DNA from: Cristatella mucedo
Lineage: Eukaryota; Bryozoa; Phylactolaemata; Cristatellidae
Assembly: GCA_009760855.2 (NCBI GenBank)
Contig: WPIO01000014.1
Span: forward strand, 4,208,501 to 4,272,500
Reading direction: 5' to 3'
DNA length: 64,000 nucleotides
This document shows, one piece after another, positions 22,740 through 35,712 of the stretch. Position 1 is the first letter of the stretch. Each line of letters starts with the position of its first letter. A program made the translations under genes and the position numbers. A model generated the notes under the pieces. That model did no database searches. It worked only from the letters and a program-made list of their open reading frames with translations, and was not told the DNA's origin.

Positions 22740-24590
22740 GACTTTGTCTCGCTAGGTGAGGCTGCAGACTTCTTTCCGATAACTTTAGTTTGGACTGCAG
22801 CGTTGTATGGCCGCAGTAAAGTGTGGTATCGCTTATCGCTATCAAGCTATGCTAATTTAAGGGTTTTCGTCAGAATTTTATTTAATTGAGTAATTACAGA
22901 GCGATGGCGTTATGACCGCTGCCGTTTCAAGCCTTACCCGAAAGTCTCAGCCTGGGGGTCAATCAATTATGCAGATCACTGGATTTGGCCTTGGAGGACG
23001 ATGCTCACACCTCACTTCCCGGGTTCTTGTCCTCCGGCACGCAATTTCCTGTTGGCCATTGCAACGGGAGAGATAGCCGCTGGGGCTCTTGAGCCGCTAT
23101 GCTGTAAATCTGTTGAAAAGCAGACCTTTGCTGTGCAAAAAATTTCTATTTTAAGGTAAAAAAGAAATACACGACACGATAAGCGATATCACTTGAATTG
23201 TTGCACCGTTTCAATTTCACGTATGCCTATCTTACCTTGCTCTACCCAAGTATCGCTGATACTGTCGTGTCACGGAATTTGCCGTTACATCAACGAAAGC
23301 TCTCTTTCTCTCTCTCTCTCTCAAAAACTGAAGTGACCCAGAGCCAAATCTGAGCAGCTTTTGTAATACGATTTCAATGCTTTTGCCAATGATGTTGCTG
23401 AAAAAACCCAACCTATCATCTGTGGCATAACTTTTTAAGGCTACCCTTTCTAGTCCATCTTTCACCTTGAATGAGTATGAACAAGGATTTTTACACTGGA
23501 ACTAAGTAATACAACCTAAGGAGTGAAGGTTGTTATTCGGTTCTAAATAATGAAACAGCGTGAAGTCAGTTCGACTAGCTTTAACACTGGTGTCTAGCCA
23601 CTGAAGTCGGGGAGAATGCTATGATCAATTGGACGTTATTCCGTACAGCTTGAGATTAGCTGAATGCGATTCAGCGACCGACGAATTAGGAGAACAGATT
23701 TTGCATCGACGTTTTAAGTAAGTAGTCACGTGGTTTTATGAGACTAAACGTGCGAATGGAATGGCAGAAATCGCACGAGCGATATCTTACGCAGGAGCGC
23801 GAGCTTGAGGGGAACCATTCACTAGCAAGCACTCCCTTCTGTTCAAGAGCCTTGATTACCTTAAATGTGGCAACACAAGTTTTTCTCAGGGTAGTGAAAG
23901 CTATGATAATTGTACCGAAATGGAGGCTGGATTCATGGTTAGGAGAACGGGTTGAAGTCAATGCTACTCTATGTGGATCAGTTCCGATAGCAGTAAACTC
24001 ACCAGCATTCTAAAGGATCAGCTTGACTTCTCTGGCAAATGGACTGCACAATCTACTCAGAAGAATATGATAAAAAAATAGCACTTGGCTCTCCATCTCC
24101 AGAACATATTAAATTTAAGTTATACGAGTTTACATAACTGTATACTCTGCGGCCGAGGTAGGCTCAATAATACTTGTCGTGTTATGCTCCAACTGATTCA
24201 ATAAATGTTATTAAAGTAAGGTGAGTGTTGTAGATAATACTAATTGAAGAATATTAGACCATATTAGACCTGAGTAAAACTCAAGTTCGATGGTTAGTAG
24301 TATCGTGAAGAAAGCTTGCCGGCTGGCCACCCAGCTACATGAAACTGCGAGCCATTGAACCACTTCAGGCCAGCTAAAAAAAAAAGCTGCTACTGCAGAT
24401 TAATTAACTAAATCAGAACGCAGATTCTCTTAGCCAACGATATGAAGGCCAGCTATCTGGATAAAGCAGAAACAGCCGTGATGACGAGATTGGGCGCCGC
24501 TAGCAGGTAGATAAGTTAGGAGGACTTAACTGCAGTGATCATATGTGCAGTTGAATTATAGAGCTATATGTAGCTGAATTACCGACTGGA
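22740..24590. other. Stretch with no recognised gene
   Basis: Open frames at minus 23232-23465 and both strands of 23686-24013 resemble nothing I know. A short CT tract lies at 23302-23323. Confidence 0.4.
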
Positions 24591-24594
24591 TTTG

Positions 24595-24685
24595 TAAAGC
24601 GCTAAGCATCTTACATAAATACGCCTAGAAAGATTCAGTTCTCTGAGGGCGCTTTATAAAATGTATTATTATTATTATAATTATA
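24595..24685 (+). mobile_element. LINE 3' tail fragment
   Basis: Stem-loop tail (aaagcgctaagc, cctagaaagattcagttctc, agggcgctttata) followed by ATT triplets. Slightly rearranged within the 5' arm. Confidence 0.65.
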
Positions 24686-25149
24686 CCGTAGCGCTAGTAA
24701 TAAAGAAAATATAGTGTGTCGCGTCGTCCTCGGCTGTTTAAATGCACGACTTCCAAAACCAACTCATTCATTTCGACTGACAACTTTTCAACCAACGGAT
24801 ATTGGGTTACAGTATACACTGAGAACAGAAAATACTCTACGATGATGGACGAGTACATATCAGCAACACTAGGTTCTCGGCAGAACTAATGCGGTTCTGC
24901 TTAACTGTTTTCTTTTGCGTGGCCGATACATATTGGGAACACGGCCACTGCAAACCCCCACCTCGGCACGATAATCATCTTCTACTAAGACTAAGCAGAA
25001 CTCCCTTTCAGGGCAATATAATCTCGCCGCTTATTCGACTTCTACCCTTAGCTGGGTCGCCCGGCGAAATGCCTGGCATATGGTGGGAACCATATGCCCG
25101 CACAGTATATATAACATCCGTGTAAAGATATAGTGTGTGCCCCGTATCT

Positions 25150-25360
25150 TCGTCTATAACTCGACACAGCCACCAATGAGGGTGTTATGCTGGAGAGTTT
25201 TCTACGGCACCCTCCAAGTCTACGCGGCTTATGGTGCCAAGATGGTAGTTAATCTTAAAGACTTAATCTTCTTACTAAACAAAGGCAAAGTGAGAGGCGT
25301 AGCTGAATCAAGAGGGCAGTCGAGTAGCCTGGAAATAGCAGCATAGAACGGCTGGAAAGG
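25150..25360 (-). repeat. Unclassified repeat family C, most diverged copy
   Basis: The order of short matches to the 42.2-kb copy is kept (tgctggagagtttt, gcggctta, aatagcagcatagaacggct, ctggaaagg) with many substitutions. It runs straight into the LINE fragment at 25362. Confidence 0.45.
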
Positions 25361-25361
25361 A

Positions 25362-25720
25362 TAATAATAAGACATTGGTATAGCCCCTCAGAGAATTTAA
25401 TCTCTTTCTAGGCGCTTTACATGTTGTAAGAGAAGCTAGTCAATACGGTTGGCTAACACGCACAGACACACATAACCACACAAGAGCAATGCACTTCGAC
25501 CCAGCAATTACTGTGAGGAACGGATGCGTTTTTAGCTTCTTTGAAAATGTCAAGGATGTGCCAGAACTGGTAGCAGGAGAGATATTGTTGCATTAGAATT
25601 GTGGAATAAGGTTCCATAGCTTTGGAGCTGGACACCCCAATTGTATGCAGAGGAACAGGAGATAAGCAGGCTTAGACAATTTTGAGAGTTAGATTCTCCC
25701 TTTTATGAGTAACGCTAGGT
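25362..25720 (-). mobile_element. Degenerate LINE 3' fragment
   Basis: Reverse ATT triplets (25363-25370), the stem-loop tail (agcccctcagagaatttaat, ctttctaggcgctttaca) and remnants of the ORF end (the minus frame 25453-25635 resembles the TFKKN-type C-terminus). Broken by stops. Confidence 0.6.
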
Positions 25721-26490
25721 TTGACAATGTATATACATTACATATTTAGCTAAGTTTAATCTTTCTGTAAGCATATTTTCTGCTGGGCGATTTTCTATGC
25801 TTTTAGATCTTAATAGATACTTATATACCTTAATCTCATTCTAGGCACTTCAGAGAGTAAGCTTAATCAGTAGAATACCACAAAACACTGCAATACTAAC
25901 ATTGACAGCCTTAGTGCTACTCGATCGATCAGTTGCTTTGATATATTTAAACATTCCACTCTCCCACGTGCGAATCCAGGTCGGGTGTAATGAAGGCTGA
26001 ATTCAACCTATCCATCAGGGTACAGCATGAACCACGTGATAGTAAACTTTTTGATGACAAGATGAAATACTCATTCATCTGGAAATGCCTAAAGATTCAG
26101 GTACATAATCTCCAGTAGTAATCACATTTTGCAGGCAAACAATAGAAGAAGGGGGTTCAAACGTATATAGCTATAACAGCAGAGGGTTTTCGAGACTTAT
26201 TCAAATGTACCTGTACCTGCTCTGTCAACTTGCCAACCCTAAGGATCGCTAAGATAAGCAAACACATCTCAAGGCCATTGACGGCCGAGGTAAGTCGACA
26301 CAAAAGTCTCAGTTCTTAGCAAAATAGATTGCAGCCCAACAGTATTCTTTGGCCTGATAAAACTCGTGTATTTATTGCGATCAATATAGGCATCATGCTA
26401 TCGCGACCATTAACCTAAAATCAGCTCACACCAAACATACTGAATCAGCTATCAATCTGCTTAACCAATGCTTATAGCAAAACAATATAA
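25720..26490. other. Stretch with no recognised gene, 3' of SYS1
   Basis: A/T-rich sequence. A further scrap of the LINE tail (accttaatctcattctaggc) is at about 25830-25850. No exon seen. Confidence 0.35.
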
Positions 26491-26491
26491 C

Positions 26492-26497
26492 TTTATT
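26492..26497 (-). terminator. SYS1: Poly(A) signal of SYS1
   Basis: The minus-strand hexamer AATAAA lies 82 bp after the SYS1 stop codon, a normal distance for a short 3' UTR. Confidence 0.55.
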
Positions 26498-26578
26498 AAA
26501 CAATCATAAATATAGCCAACATGAACTACACGTTCGAGTCATTTGATCCTTTATGGAAAGCCAACACATCTAACCTGT

Positions 26579-29500
26579 TTAAAGGTCAGCTTTTCTAGAA
26601 GTCACCAGTGGGATCTCTTTCAGCTCGGTATGCATACACAAGTATTCACCAATCACTGTTGTTAGTACCATGCTGACAATGTTGGCTAGCCACCAAGACA
26701 ATGCTGTCGGAAAAGTGTCATTAACAATCCAGCATGCAATTAGATGTAAAAAATGTGCTGTTGTCACGAAGTCCATGCATTGCTTAGTCCTCTTAACGAC
26801 GTACCATAAAGCAAGGCTCCTAAAACAAAAACGTTAATGGTACAATCACCCTGATAGAGGCATCATTATTTTCTATTACGATGGACGTATTACTGGAAGT
26901 CATGGGTATTGCCAAAATTGTGTTTGACATAAAACATTTCAAGATGACGTGAACAGGCGTTTCTTAATCTCTACATGTTCTCAATCTTTTTAGGCAAGCG
27001 TTTCGATATCAGCACCTGCGACATTGTAAAACCAGCAGGGTCTTTACACTGAGTCAGTCCACGTTAACTGAGCACACTGTCGGCTCCTTATATGGTAGTC
27101 CACTTGCATACTACTAGAATGATGCAACACATTATAACTCAGGCTCTTCACAACTAGACTGAATGCCAATATAGAGTAGTCTCTTTCAAGGGGCAGGGCT
27201 TAACGAGTGAGCAGTCGCTCTGCACTTGCCTAGTCGTCCCGCAAACTCCCTCAACCAAAAAAAATAGTTCGATGCCTACATGCTTGCACCCCTCTGCACC
27301 TTGGAGCACATATATGGGCCGAGAGGAGCTCACACGCCTTTTAATTAAAAAAACTACAGTAAATATCAGCCATCAGACGAAATGCATCGAGCTACAGAGT
27401 TCTACAAGCTGCTGATGCACATCCTCATTTAATTTAAGAAGGAATAATCAAAAGGGAGCACAAGGGATGAAACCGGCTTCGTCGGTCTCTGCAATCAAAC
27501 ATCTAGTTTCTGTTGCCAGAAGCAAACAATTCGACAATTTTTTAACCGTGACATTTAAAGTATTGAAGCAAACACTGAAGCATTTGTATCGGCATGCAGC
27601 AAGACATTTACAGTTGTATTTGCGTTGTGTCTGCAACAGGATTTCGTTGAGCATTAAGCCTACTTACACATCCTTCTGGAGGCAAAGATTGTAGCAAAAC
27701 AATACACCTTATTGTAATATATAGAATATATAAATATAATTGTAATAATACCTACAATATCGTCAATCTCCATGGTAAGTAATTCTCCATGCTAAAGCAT
27801 TTTTCGGTCATAAAAGAAAAGGCATATAGCAAACTACCGGCCAGAAGAAGGCTACTGCTAGACATTCAGTCATAAGCTGCAGACCGATGCTACAATCTGA
27901 ATTTTGGCCAGAAGAAATACCCTACTCCTCACCTTGGCTAGGTCACCAGCAAGATCAACCGGCTAACGCCTACCTGGTTTTGACCTAGTGGTTAAGGTGC
28001 TTTCTCCGACCAAGGTCGGGCCGAGGTCGCGACTCGAGCCCGTGGCACACGTGAAGGCCTGAATAGAGATTAAGTTCTCTCAGAGTGCTATACAAATGAA
28101 TTTTATGTTTTTATATGAATTAACAAGGACGACAGCTGCCTGCCTGACTTGCAGAAGTTCTTTTTAAATGTGGTCAGGTCAGGGGATGTTCTGACGCAGG
28201 TCGGGAGGGAGTTCCAGGCTTTGGCAGTACTCGTGCATTGGTGAGCTAAGTCGTGGAAGTGGCTAACCATCCTTTCGTGTGCCACCTCCACATCTTTCTC
28301 TTCAGGCAGTCAGCTCAACAAGAAAATAGGATTCAGGAGCTAAGATGACAGGACAATACCCGATTGCACATTTGACGAAAGCATCTCTGAGGGAGAATAA
28401 CGTAAAAGGAAGATCTGCCACCACTAGCCAATCTTCTCAGCACTGAGCCCAAGATTTAACAGACCATACCTTGCTAATCCAACCATCTTAACCTGGACAA
28501 AACGTTGGGGAGGTCATTGCGTTCCACACTGTACCTCCTGTGGAACCATTCAGTTTTGCCCATCTCGTGCTTCCTTTACCATGTTTTCACCACCAGCACC
28601 TTCAGCTTAAGATTGCGTTTCCATGAGTAAATACCTCATGGCTATTTAAAGTCTGACAAAATGTGCTCCAACGATTCAACTGCATAGCATCTCACACATC
28701 AGCTATCTTTAAAGGGGTGCAGCCTGACAATATTATGTGGTGCTGGCAACGGTCATATGTAGCCTGCAGCAAGAAGGCCAATAGGCCAAGTTCCATGTGT
28801 CTTAGCTCGATCCATGTGATCTTTATAGGTATAGCCGACTCCCAAATTATCCAGTGCCCCAGTTGATTGCACTGCCTTCAAAAGACTCCTCTCTTCCTCA
28901 GCTTTTCTCATCTATTAAACTATTACAGCATTCTTCTCTAGCCCAGAGATCCGCAAAGCCCTTCTGCGGTACAAGCCCTAGCACCGAGGGGCAAAAGAGA
29001 ATCCTAATCCAAGATCCAAACTCCTCACTTGGAAACTTCATTTTCTCCCAGTCCACAGATCAGTATAAAAGTTGCTGACTGTACTATCCTGAATATCTTG
29101 AAGCATCACCTGCATCATACCATCATCACTTTTCTGAATTTTTACTCATCGATGATGGACCTAACTAGGAGACATAACGTAACGTGAAAGACGATGATTT
29201 TGCCATAGCTGCTTGTGCCAATTTGTGCAGCGATGGGCGCATCGGTTGTCGTTATGCAGATGATTATTAAACATGAGTGAGGTTAAATCCCATGTTTTGA
29301 GAAAAAACCTCCTTAAAATTTCTTTGGTAATCTGGCCATCAGTTTGTAAGCACCAAAAGTCAGGAGCTCACCACCAGCTTCTGCTCCCATGTGCAATGAA
29401 TTTGCATCAAATCTCAACTAAAGACCATCTGCTCTGGTAAGACTTTTTAATACACTCATTTCACTCATATCACTCATCACCGGCTGAAGAGCCTTATCGG

Positions 29501-32500
29501 CTATCACAACTGCTTGCAGTTGGCAACAAAAAGGAGCGCCCAACTGCAGTATTCAAACCGACGACCTTGGTCGTGAAGAAGGAGCGCCTTACCTCCTCGG
29601 CCATCACAGTCCGTGCCCCAGCAAAATTGTACTTTTATGTTTTGCTTTGAGTGCTCATATGAGCATGAATCAGTGGTTGTTATTTATCAGGGGTTCTACT
29701 AACCATTAGCTTCGAGTGTTTTCCTTGGTGTTTTTGAAAGCTTATCAAAGTATGATACCTCAATTGTTATTAACTCTTGGTTATTGCTCCTCTTGCAGGG
29801 AGTTGTAAAGAGCCTGGGTAAGGATCTGGTTATCTTTAGAGTTAGGAACTGGGAGAAGACTGAAAGCCAGGGAGCAGGTGGTGAGAGAGCACACTGAAGA
29901 AGAGAGGACAGGCTGATGAAGTGAGTGTGAAGCAACCTTTTGGCCAGAGAGGATTTTGAAGTTGATTTGAAGCTTGGTAGGGGGCAAATGAAGCTAAGAG
30001 AGAAGTGATGTGATGTGGCAGCTATGCTGTGCTGTTGATAACAGATCAGATGAGCTGCTGAGTTTTGAACCAGTTGCAGACGATTAAGGGCAAGGACGGG
30101 ATTCCTGAATAAAGGGAATTGCATTAACCTAGACACTGTTACAAACGTGTGAACTCGATTGGTTGTTGTATTCTTGGCTAAGCAAGCTCTAATTTGGCAG
30201 TGTTCCTCAGCTGAAAGTATACAAACTTGACCGTGGAGGCAATGTGCTCATCCAATCACAAGTCGTTTTGGAACAACATGCTCAGATTACGAGCAGAGGT
30301 TATGGTGGTGATGCTAGATGAACTCTTGGGGGAGATCTTCCAACTTTAGGATGACACTGTGCAAGCCCATTACTAAGAGGTTGATCAATAAGACGAGCCA
30401 GTGTGATCAGCATTGAGACTCTGTAATGAAGGCTAACACACATTTTTCTTGCACAGAAGGTAAACCAGTACAGACGTGTCCACACTGCCCGGTACCACAT
30501 TTGTGTAAGCATTTACAAAAATACAAGTCCAAATCAGAAGACACTTCGAATAATAGGACTTACAACATAGTTGCATGGGACATCATAAGTGATGATAGCT
30601 GTCCAGGCACTTTGCTCTGGTTTGCCTTAAGTGCGACTTTTATTTTTTATTCAGCCACGGCTTTTGAAGCTGACTTATAGAAGCACACATACAGGTACAT
30701 GCACAATCAACCACACCAAACGAAAAGCAGCACAGACAAGAGTTTGCTAGGATCAAGCAAAGGAGGAGGTAGACCTTGACTCGATGCAAATGAAGGAGCA
30801 CATCGGGCTGCTTGGCAGTTATGTATGTGTGTAATGTACCCTTTTGGGTGGGTCAGGAGGATGGTCAGGACCTGCCAAGCTCCCTTAACTAGATCTACGA
30901 GCATAGACTATTGAAACAAGAATGCATCAATGTTGAGACTCCACTGTATGCTAAAGTCACCTTTGGACATGACAGCTCACTTTTTGCTCGATTTGCTACG
31001 GGCTCAACAGAATTTCATAGACCAAGAGATGCCATAATAGTCTGGGACAGTAGGCCGAACTTGTAGAACTACAGCTTATATTTCCCTTGTAGACCACACA
31101 TGTCAATGGCTAGCAGTTCTACTTCAGCTTGTGTGTTTATCTCTTTCCCACGAAGCCAGTCATTTAGAGGAACCGAGTACCATATTCCAAAGACTATACA
31201 GACTGTTCAATTACAAGTGGCATTCGTTACCTCGAAAAACAAAGCATGTTTTCACGATTCTGCCATTTTCCAAAAGTAACAGTTCTTGTTGGGTTTGAAA
31301 CCATCTGACACCACACGAATAACTCTTCCAACAGCTTCAATGCACTGCCGTTTACTCTCTCGGTAAGCAGTCACAGGGACACGATGTAGATGTCACCGAT
31401 AAATGCCCGCATTGAAGGCAGATTCTAGTTCTCAGCTATGATTATTCGAAAGACTACAGGTGCTGAGTTTTGATAAATAGCATAAGTAGTACAGGTTCGA
31501 CAGCACAGCCCATGATAATACTAACTTTGCAGGGCTGCCAGGAACTAGTACACAGGTGAGTTGAGCACCTCATCTGGAATTTACTGCAGTATTCAGATAT
31601 GATGACCCTAACTTTCTAGGGTAGCCTACCATGAGGCAAGGCAGCCTGGACTACCTCGTAGGGGATTGAGCCACAAGCTAAGAGCAGTCCTTTGCTTACA
31701 AGCAGTCCTAATAGCATTCCAAATGGCAGCTTTCTAAATCTGCTCGCACTCTGTACCCATTTCCTATAACACAACTTGTTAACCTCGAGGGAATGCCGAT
31801 CAAGATCTTTCTCTCTACACAAAGGATTGACAGTTATCCTAAGACATTCTTAAACTACCTCCTTGGTTGCTTTCAACGACTCACTTGTATTAACCTCGAA
31901 CAGTTACTTTGAGAAAGCATAAGGATCTTTAGTGACCTGAGCAGGATTCCTGCATTTTGTTTCTTGATCTTATGGTAAGGGCCAGTGCTAACTAGCTTCC
32001 TAATCTGAGCCCTGACATAATCAATGTGGGTCACTAAGCCGGCTTTCTCATACAGGACTGCACACCAAAAGTCTCTTCCGCAGCCAGCAACTTCGACTGA
32101 GTTAAACGACCCTTTTCTCATCTGCCAGCAGTTGGTCTGCTGCACAGGCTTCTGGGTCCAACTTGCGGTAGGGCCGAAAAATATTCCAGACATTTCACAG
32201 AGCTGTGTCAAAGTTGGTCAGCTCGACAAGCTAAAGTTGCAGTGCCTTTACTGAATATATGCATTGCCTCTAGGAAATGGGGCCCACACACACTAAATGA
32301 AAATGTTACGGTTTCTGTGGCAGCCAATCAATAACAATCCTGAAGCTGTTTGTAAATCCAATATCGAAGCTATAGAAAACTATGGAATAGCTTATAACAA
32401 CCTCGGCTGATAAAAAAATGCACTGTCTCATGCAAATAAACGTAAGGACATGTAAAGTATGTTGCAGGAAATCTATGAGCCGAAGGTAAAAGTCAAGAGA

Positions 32501-32820
32501 ACTTACCCGGTAAGACTATTCAGCAAAAATGCACCAACTGCTAACTGCCCGCTACGAGTTTTGAGCTGAAATGCCTAAAAAAAAGAACAGCCATTAGCCT
32601 ATGTTTAGCAGTACACTGGAAATACAGAAATATGTGATACCTTTATGGTTAATACGCATACCTCATAGCGATAAAGCTGATCCAAGTCTGAGGCTTCACC
32701 AACAGCAAGATTCAAGAGAAAACACCACAATCCAAATGAAACATAAAAGAAGCACTGGATGGCAATGATTTGGGAAATTATCAGTACCGGATCCCAAACG
32801 GAGCTCCTGAAGCCCGACAT
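26579..32820 (-). CDS. SYS1: SYS1 Golgi trafficking protein, three coding exons
   Basis: SYS1 is a four-pass Golgi membrane protein that recruits the GTPase ARFRP1 (yeast Arl3) to the trans-Golgi. The exons are 32820-32662, 32574-32507 and 26819-26579 (stop TAA at 26581-26579), separated by introns of 87 bp and 5.7 kb. All junctions are GT-AG and phases agree (0, then 2). The product is 155 residues; family members are about 156. The start MSGFRSSVWDPVLIISQI matches the conserved beginning of SYS1. Hydrophobic segments lie at about 12-40, 63-84, 92-110 and 115-135. The conserved end is present at 132-147 (IGEYLCMHTELKEIPL), and LDQLY precedes the first junction. The large intron is filled with repeats. 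The gene looks intact. Confidence 0.93.
27975..28105 (+). mobile_element. SINE family A copy in the large SYS1 intron
   Basis: Head ttttgacctagtggttaagg, B-box-like cgactcgagcccgtggc, tail aatagagattaagttctct then cagagtgctatac. It abuts a reverse LINE fragment. Confidence 0.8.
28110..28295 (-). mobile_element. LINE C-terminal fragment in the SYS1 intron
   Basis: The minus strand encodes AWNSLPTCVRTSPDLTTFKK, the same ORF end as in the 9-kb copy, with the preceding residues scrambled. The 3' tail is missing and the adjoining SINE occupies its place. Confidence 0.7.
28300..29460. other. SYS1 intron sequence with nothing recognised
   Basis: No exon or repeat copy that I can assign. Plus frames at 28663-28866 and 28854-29078 match nothing known and have no splice support. 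Confidence 0.4.
29465..29612 (-). mobile_element. SINE family B copy, reverse orientation
   Basis: From the tail side: ctgaagagccttatcggcta, a degenerate hairpin region, then the head with ttcaaaccgacgaccttggt and gcgccttacctcctcggcc. Matches the copies at 16428, 37468 and 45010 in order. Confidence 0.7.
29699..30290 (-). mobile_element. Degenerate LINE fragment, second subfamily
   Basis: On the minus strand, a frame contains LNRLQLVQNSAAHLIC and SLAKRLLHTHF, the RT C-terminal region, with frame changes afterwards. Its 3' UTR (ggttattgctcctcttgcag, ggagttgtaaagagcctggg) resembles the fragment at 39590-40030 rather than the main family, so two LINE subfamilies are present. Confidence 0.7.
30290..32500. 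other. SYS1 intron sequence with nothing assigned
   Basis: Open frames occur (minus 31616-31822 and 31873-32211; plus 30426-30680) and the minus pair could be an old transposon relic, but I find no diagnostic motif. Confidence 0.35.
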
Positions 32821-32829
32821 CTTATCTCC

Positions 32830-33960
32830 GTTTATGAAGCATGTTCTTGGAAGCCAAAGTGAATCAAGCTGCCTGCCACATCAGGCAGCTACAATCATAT
32901 GCGATCGATGCAGTGAGCTCGAGTTGAAAACCTGAATTATCGTAACAAAATTCACAGAAAATGACACACAAGATTATGCACGGGAAATGCAGGTACACAA
33001 CGTAAGAGTAAACGTCATGTCGAGGGTATCAAAACTACAGTGACAGGCCAAAAGCGTAAAAAGACATGCAGCTAGTTAAAAAGCTGCTTATCGAGTTAAA
33101 TCACACAAGCTTGCATCGCCATGCTATGCAGCAATTAATAAACAAGGTGAATTGTGTTCCTATCTAGAGTGACTACAAACACATTTCTAGCACAAGTTCT
33201 ATTGGTTGCGTCTTAGTAGGAGACACCAAAAACCCCATTTCACACTTCAGGTCAAAACAACTATTCGAGCGATCTTTTTTGAGAGGCTGGTAAACATGCA
33301 CCTAGCATGCTATGCCAAACCATTAGATGTTGACTAGACCATATACATAACGACCGTAAACGAGTACTTGCCAGCAATAGCCTAATCTACACTAGGGTAA
33401 ACTGATCACTACGACAAGTAAACCTTGCCAGCATTCAGTAAAGAAAGCTTCATTCAACAGGAGTGCATTCTAGTAGTGACTCATTGCCAAGCTAATGCCT
33501 AGAAGCCACTGTGCCACCCCTAAGCTCTTTTTTCATCAAAAAGGAAAGCACTTAGCATTAACTGCAGTCCAACGATCTCACAAGCTATGTTTAATTACTC
33601 CACGTAAAAAAGAAGAAGAATGAAAAATCCCATATGCTGATATGGGCATATGATGCTATCACCTGCTGGAAAGAAGCCACAACCTGGACACAGCACGGAC
33701 GGTAGGTATGCACAATAGTCGACGTACAAGAAAAATGAAAGAATGGGGGAGTACTGCTTCAATCACAAGTAAGGATTACAAAAGCATCAGCATTCCTCCA
33801 TGATAGCTTGTACTGGTCCGCATTCGATTTCCGAAAAAAAGCTGCTGAAGCACAGTTACCTGAATTCATTAATGAAAAACACCAAATCATTTGCCTCACA
33901 AAATTAAGAAGTACCCCATCCATGGCAGCACTGCTATTTAGGATTGTGCACTTAGAACTT
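32830..33960. other. 5' flank of SYS1 with nothing assigned
   Basis: No open frame of note. The SYS1 promoter or a 5' untranslated exon may be here or further upstream; I see no strong signal. Confidence 0.35.
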
Positions 33961-33970
33961 ATTAGCCTGC

Positions 33971-33977
33971 ACACAAA

Positions 33978-34036
<59 letters not shown>

Positions 34037-34065
34037 ACACACACACACACAAACACACACAGGCA
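33971..34065. repeat. (AC)n microsatellite
   Basis: About 90 bp of AC repeat with a few interruptions, followed by a short tatacata tract. Confidence 0.95.
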
Positions 34066-34314
34066 CATAGACACCCACATAGATATGTATACATATACAT
34101 ATATAAATCCATCTCATGAAACAATTACTATTAGTAGATCAGGCCTCTTCTTGCACACTCAAATGCACAAATTGTTACACGATCTGCTGATTGACTCAAT
34201 CTTCACCTAACAGCACTGAAAACATGTGCATGAAGTGTTCTATATTTTCTATTAAGAGAACCAAGGCTATACTAGCACAAATGGATACTTACATCAGGAG
34301 GTCGGACAGCCCCT

Positions 34315-35712
34315 ATTCTTCAAAGCTTAAAGTATTCGCCACAGAACGGGCCCAGCTTTTAAGAAGCATCCAGAGTTGTTCAGTCCCTTAGCTACTTAAG
34401 CTGACCACAAAGTTGCTCGGGAGCCGATGACATAATGTTATCAGCTCTAAAGAAGTGCTCCAACCTGTTACACAGATGCTCAATAGGGTTGAGATCGGAA
34501 GATCGGTTTGGCCTTTGTAAGGATTCGAAAACCCGAGTCTGCAAAGAATTGCCTTTTCTGCTTTTGCAATATGTGTAGGGTCGTTATCAATATAATTACC
34601 ACAGCAGTCTGTCACCCCACAAGGACTGTGGCACAATGCAACCCCAAATTTTGGGTGACATCTACGAACACTCTATCCCGTTAATGAAGTGAAGAGTTCC
34701 GATGCCAAAAGCCAAAAAAACAAGCAAGCACACTTTCACCACAACATTTGAGCCTAGATTGTAAGCAGTCGGTGAAAAGCAATTGAAAAGGTGAAGGAAG
34801 AGCACGTGGTGCTCTTCACCGTTTCTACAGCTGAAAAAAGCCTTCAGTATGCCATCTTCGTGGATCAAGAATACACTTCTGTCGATTGATAGAGCACAGC
34901 TCTAGCCATCAGCTGCTAAGTGGCAGCTGTTAAGTGGGCGTGCCGACATGCCCGTTACTGACGGCTTTTTCGTCGTAGCTTGTTAATTTGCCTTTGCTGA
35001 CTCTTCTATATATGCCATGCCTCGGAAGCCTACTAAGAAAGGTATGGACACACAGCTTTGCCGGTAGCATCTTCCAGAAATTTTGAGATGGCTCAAAGTG
35101 GGGCTTTCCTTTGGACCTAGTGCAGCCAGCTTTAGTAGACATCCTCCCTTTCTGTCGTCAAATGTCCTAGCTGGCCAGAGCGTTGTAAGCCTCTCATGCG
35201 ACCAACTTGAAAATAGGATATAGCTGACAGTTCCCTCGCTAATACCAAGCCTGTGCGCCACTTTCCCATTCATCCTGTGACAGACATCCAAGCTGCCTTG
35301 ATCTTTGATTTTGCTGTTTAGCTCCATCGTCTTTCCCATGTGAGGAGACCCCTAGACTGAGCCGTTCTACATATGCGAGTGGCAAGGAATTGCAATAATA
35401 AATCACCTTCTACGCACAAGCTGACTCACCATAAACCTTAAGCAGTTTGGATTACAAGTAAGGTGAGCCGACAAGTACAAACATGTCAGCCAATTTTAAA
35501 GGTAAACAATGCTCCAGACCATGGGATGGCTTTTCAGACAGTAACCGGCTAGCCTATCATTGATGGCATGTCAATGCCAATGTCGATTTCGCATATAACA
35601 TCGGATATATGTAAAAGTTGGCTCACACTGCCAGTAGCCTGCAGTTGTGAATAGCTGCCAAGTAAATGGTGTCAAATGCACATCGGCAATACTTTTGCCA
35701 GTGAGTGTATGC
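34315..35712 (-). mobile_element. Degenerate Tc1-type DNA transposon
   Basis: A cut-and-paste transposon relic of about 1.4 kb, a normal Tc1-like size. On the minus strand the transposase is readable in pieces in different frames: N-terminal helix-turn-helix (from ATG 35339-35337; AHRLGISEGTVSYI), a HGIYRRV block (about 34990-35050), the core block ending FGIGTLHFINGI (about 34670-34710), then NDPTHIAKAEK (about 34560-34600) and, in another frame, SSDLNPIEHLCN (about 34470-34510), where family members have the DLNPIEN motif. Frame changes and stops make it dead. The ends keep a short inverted match (ttaaagtatt at 34327-34336; aatacttttgcc at about 35691). Confidence 0.75.

Noticed and set aside
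31616-32211. Minus frames in the SYS1 intron that might be an LTR-element relic
   Set aside because: No protease, RT, RNase H or integrase motif could be found.
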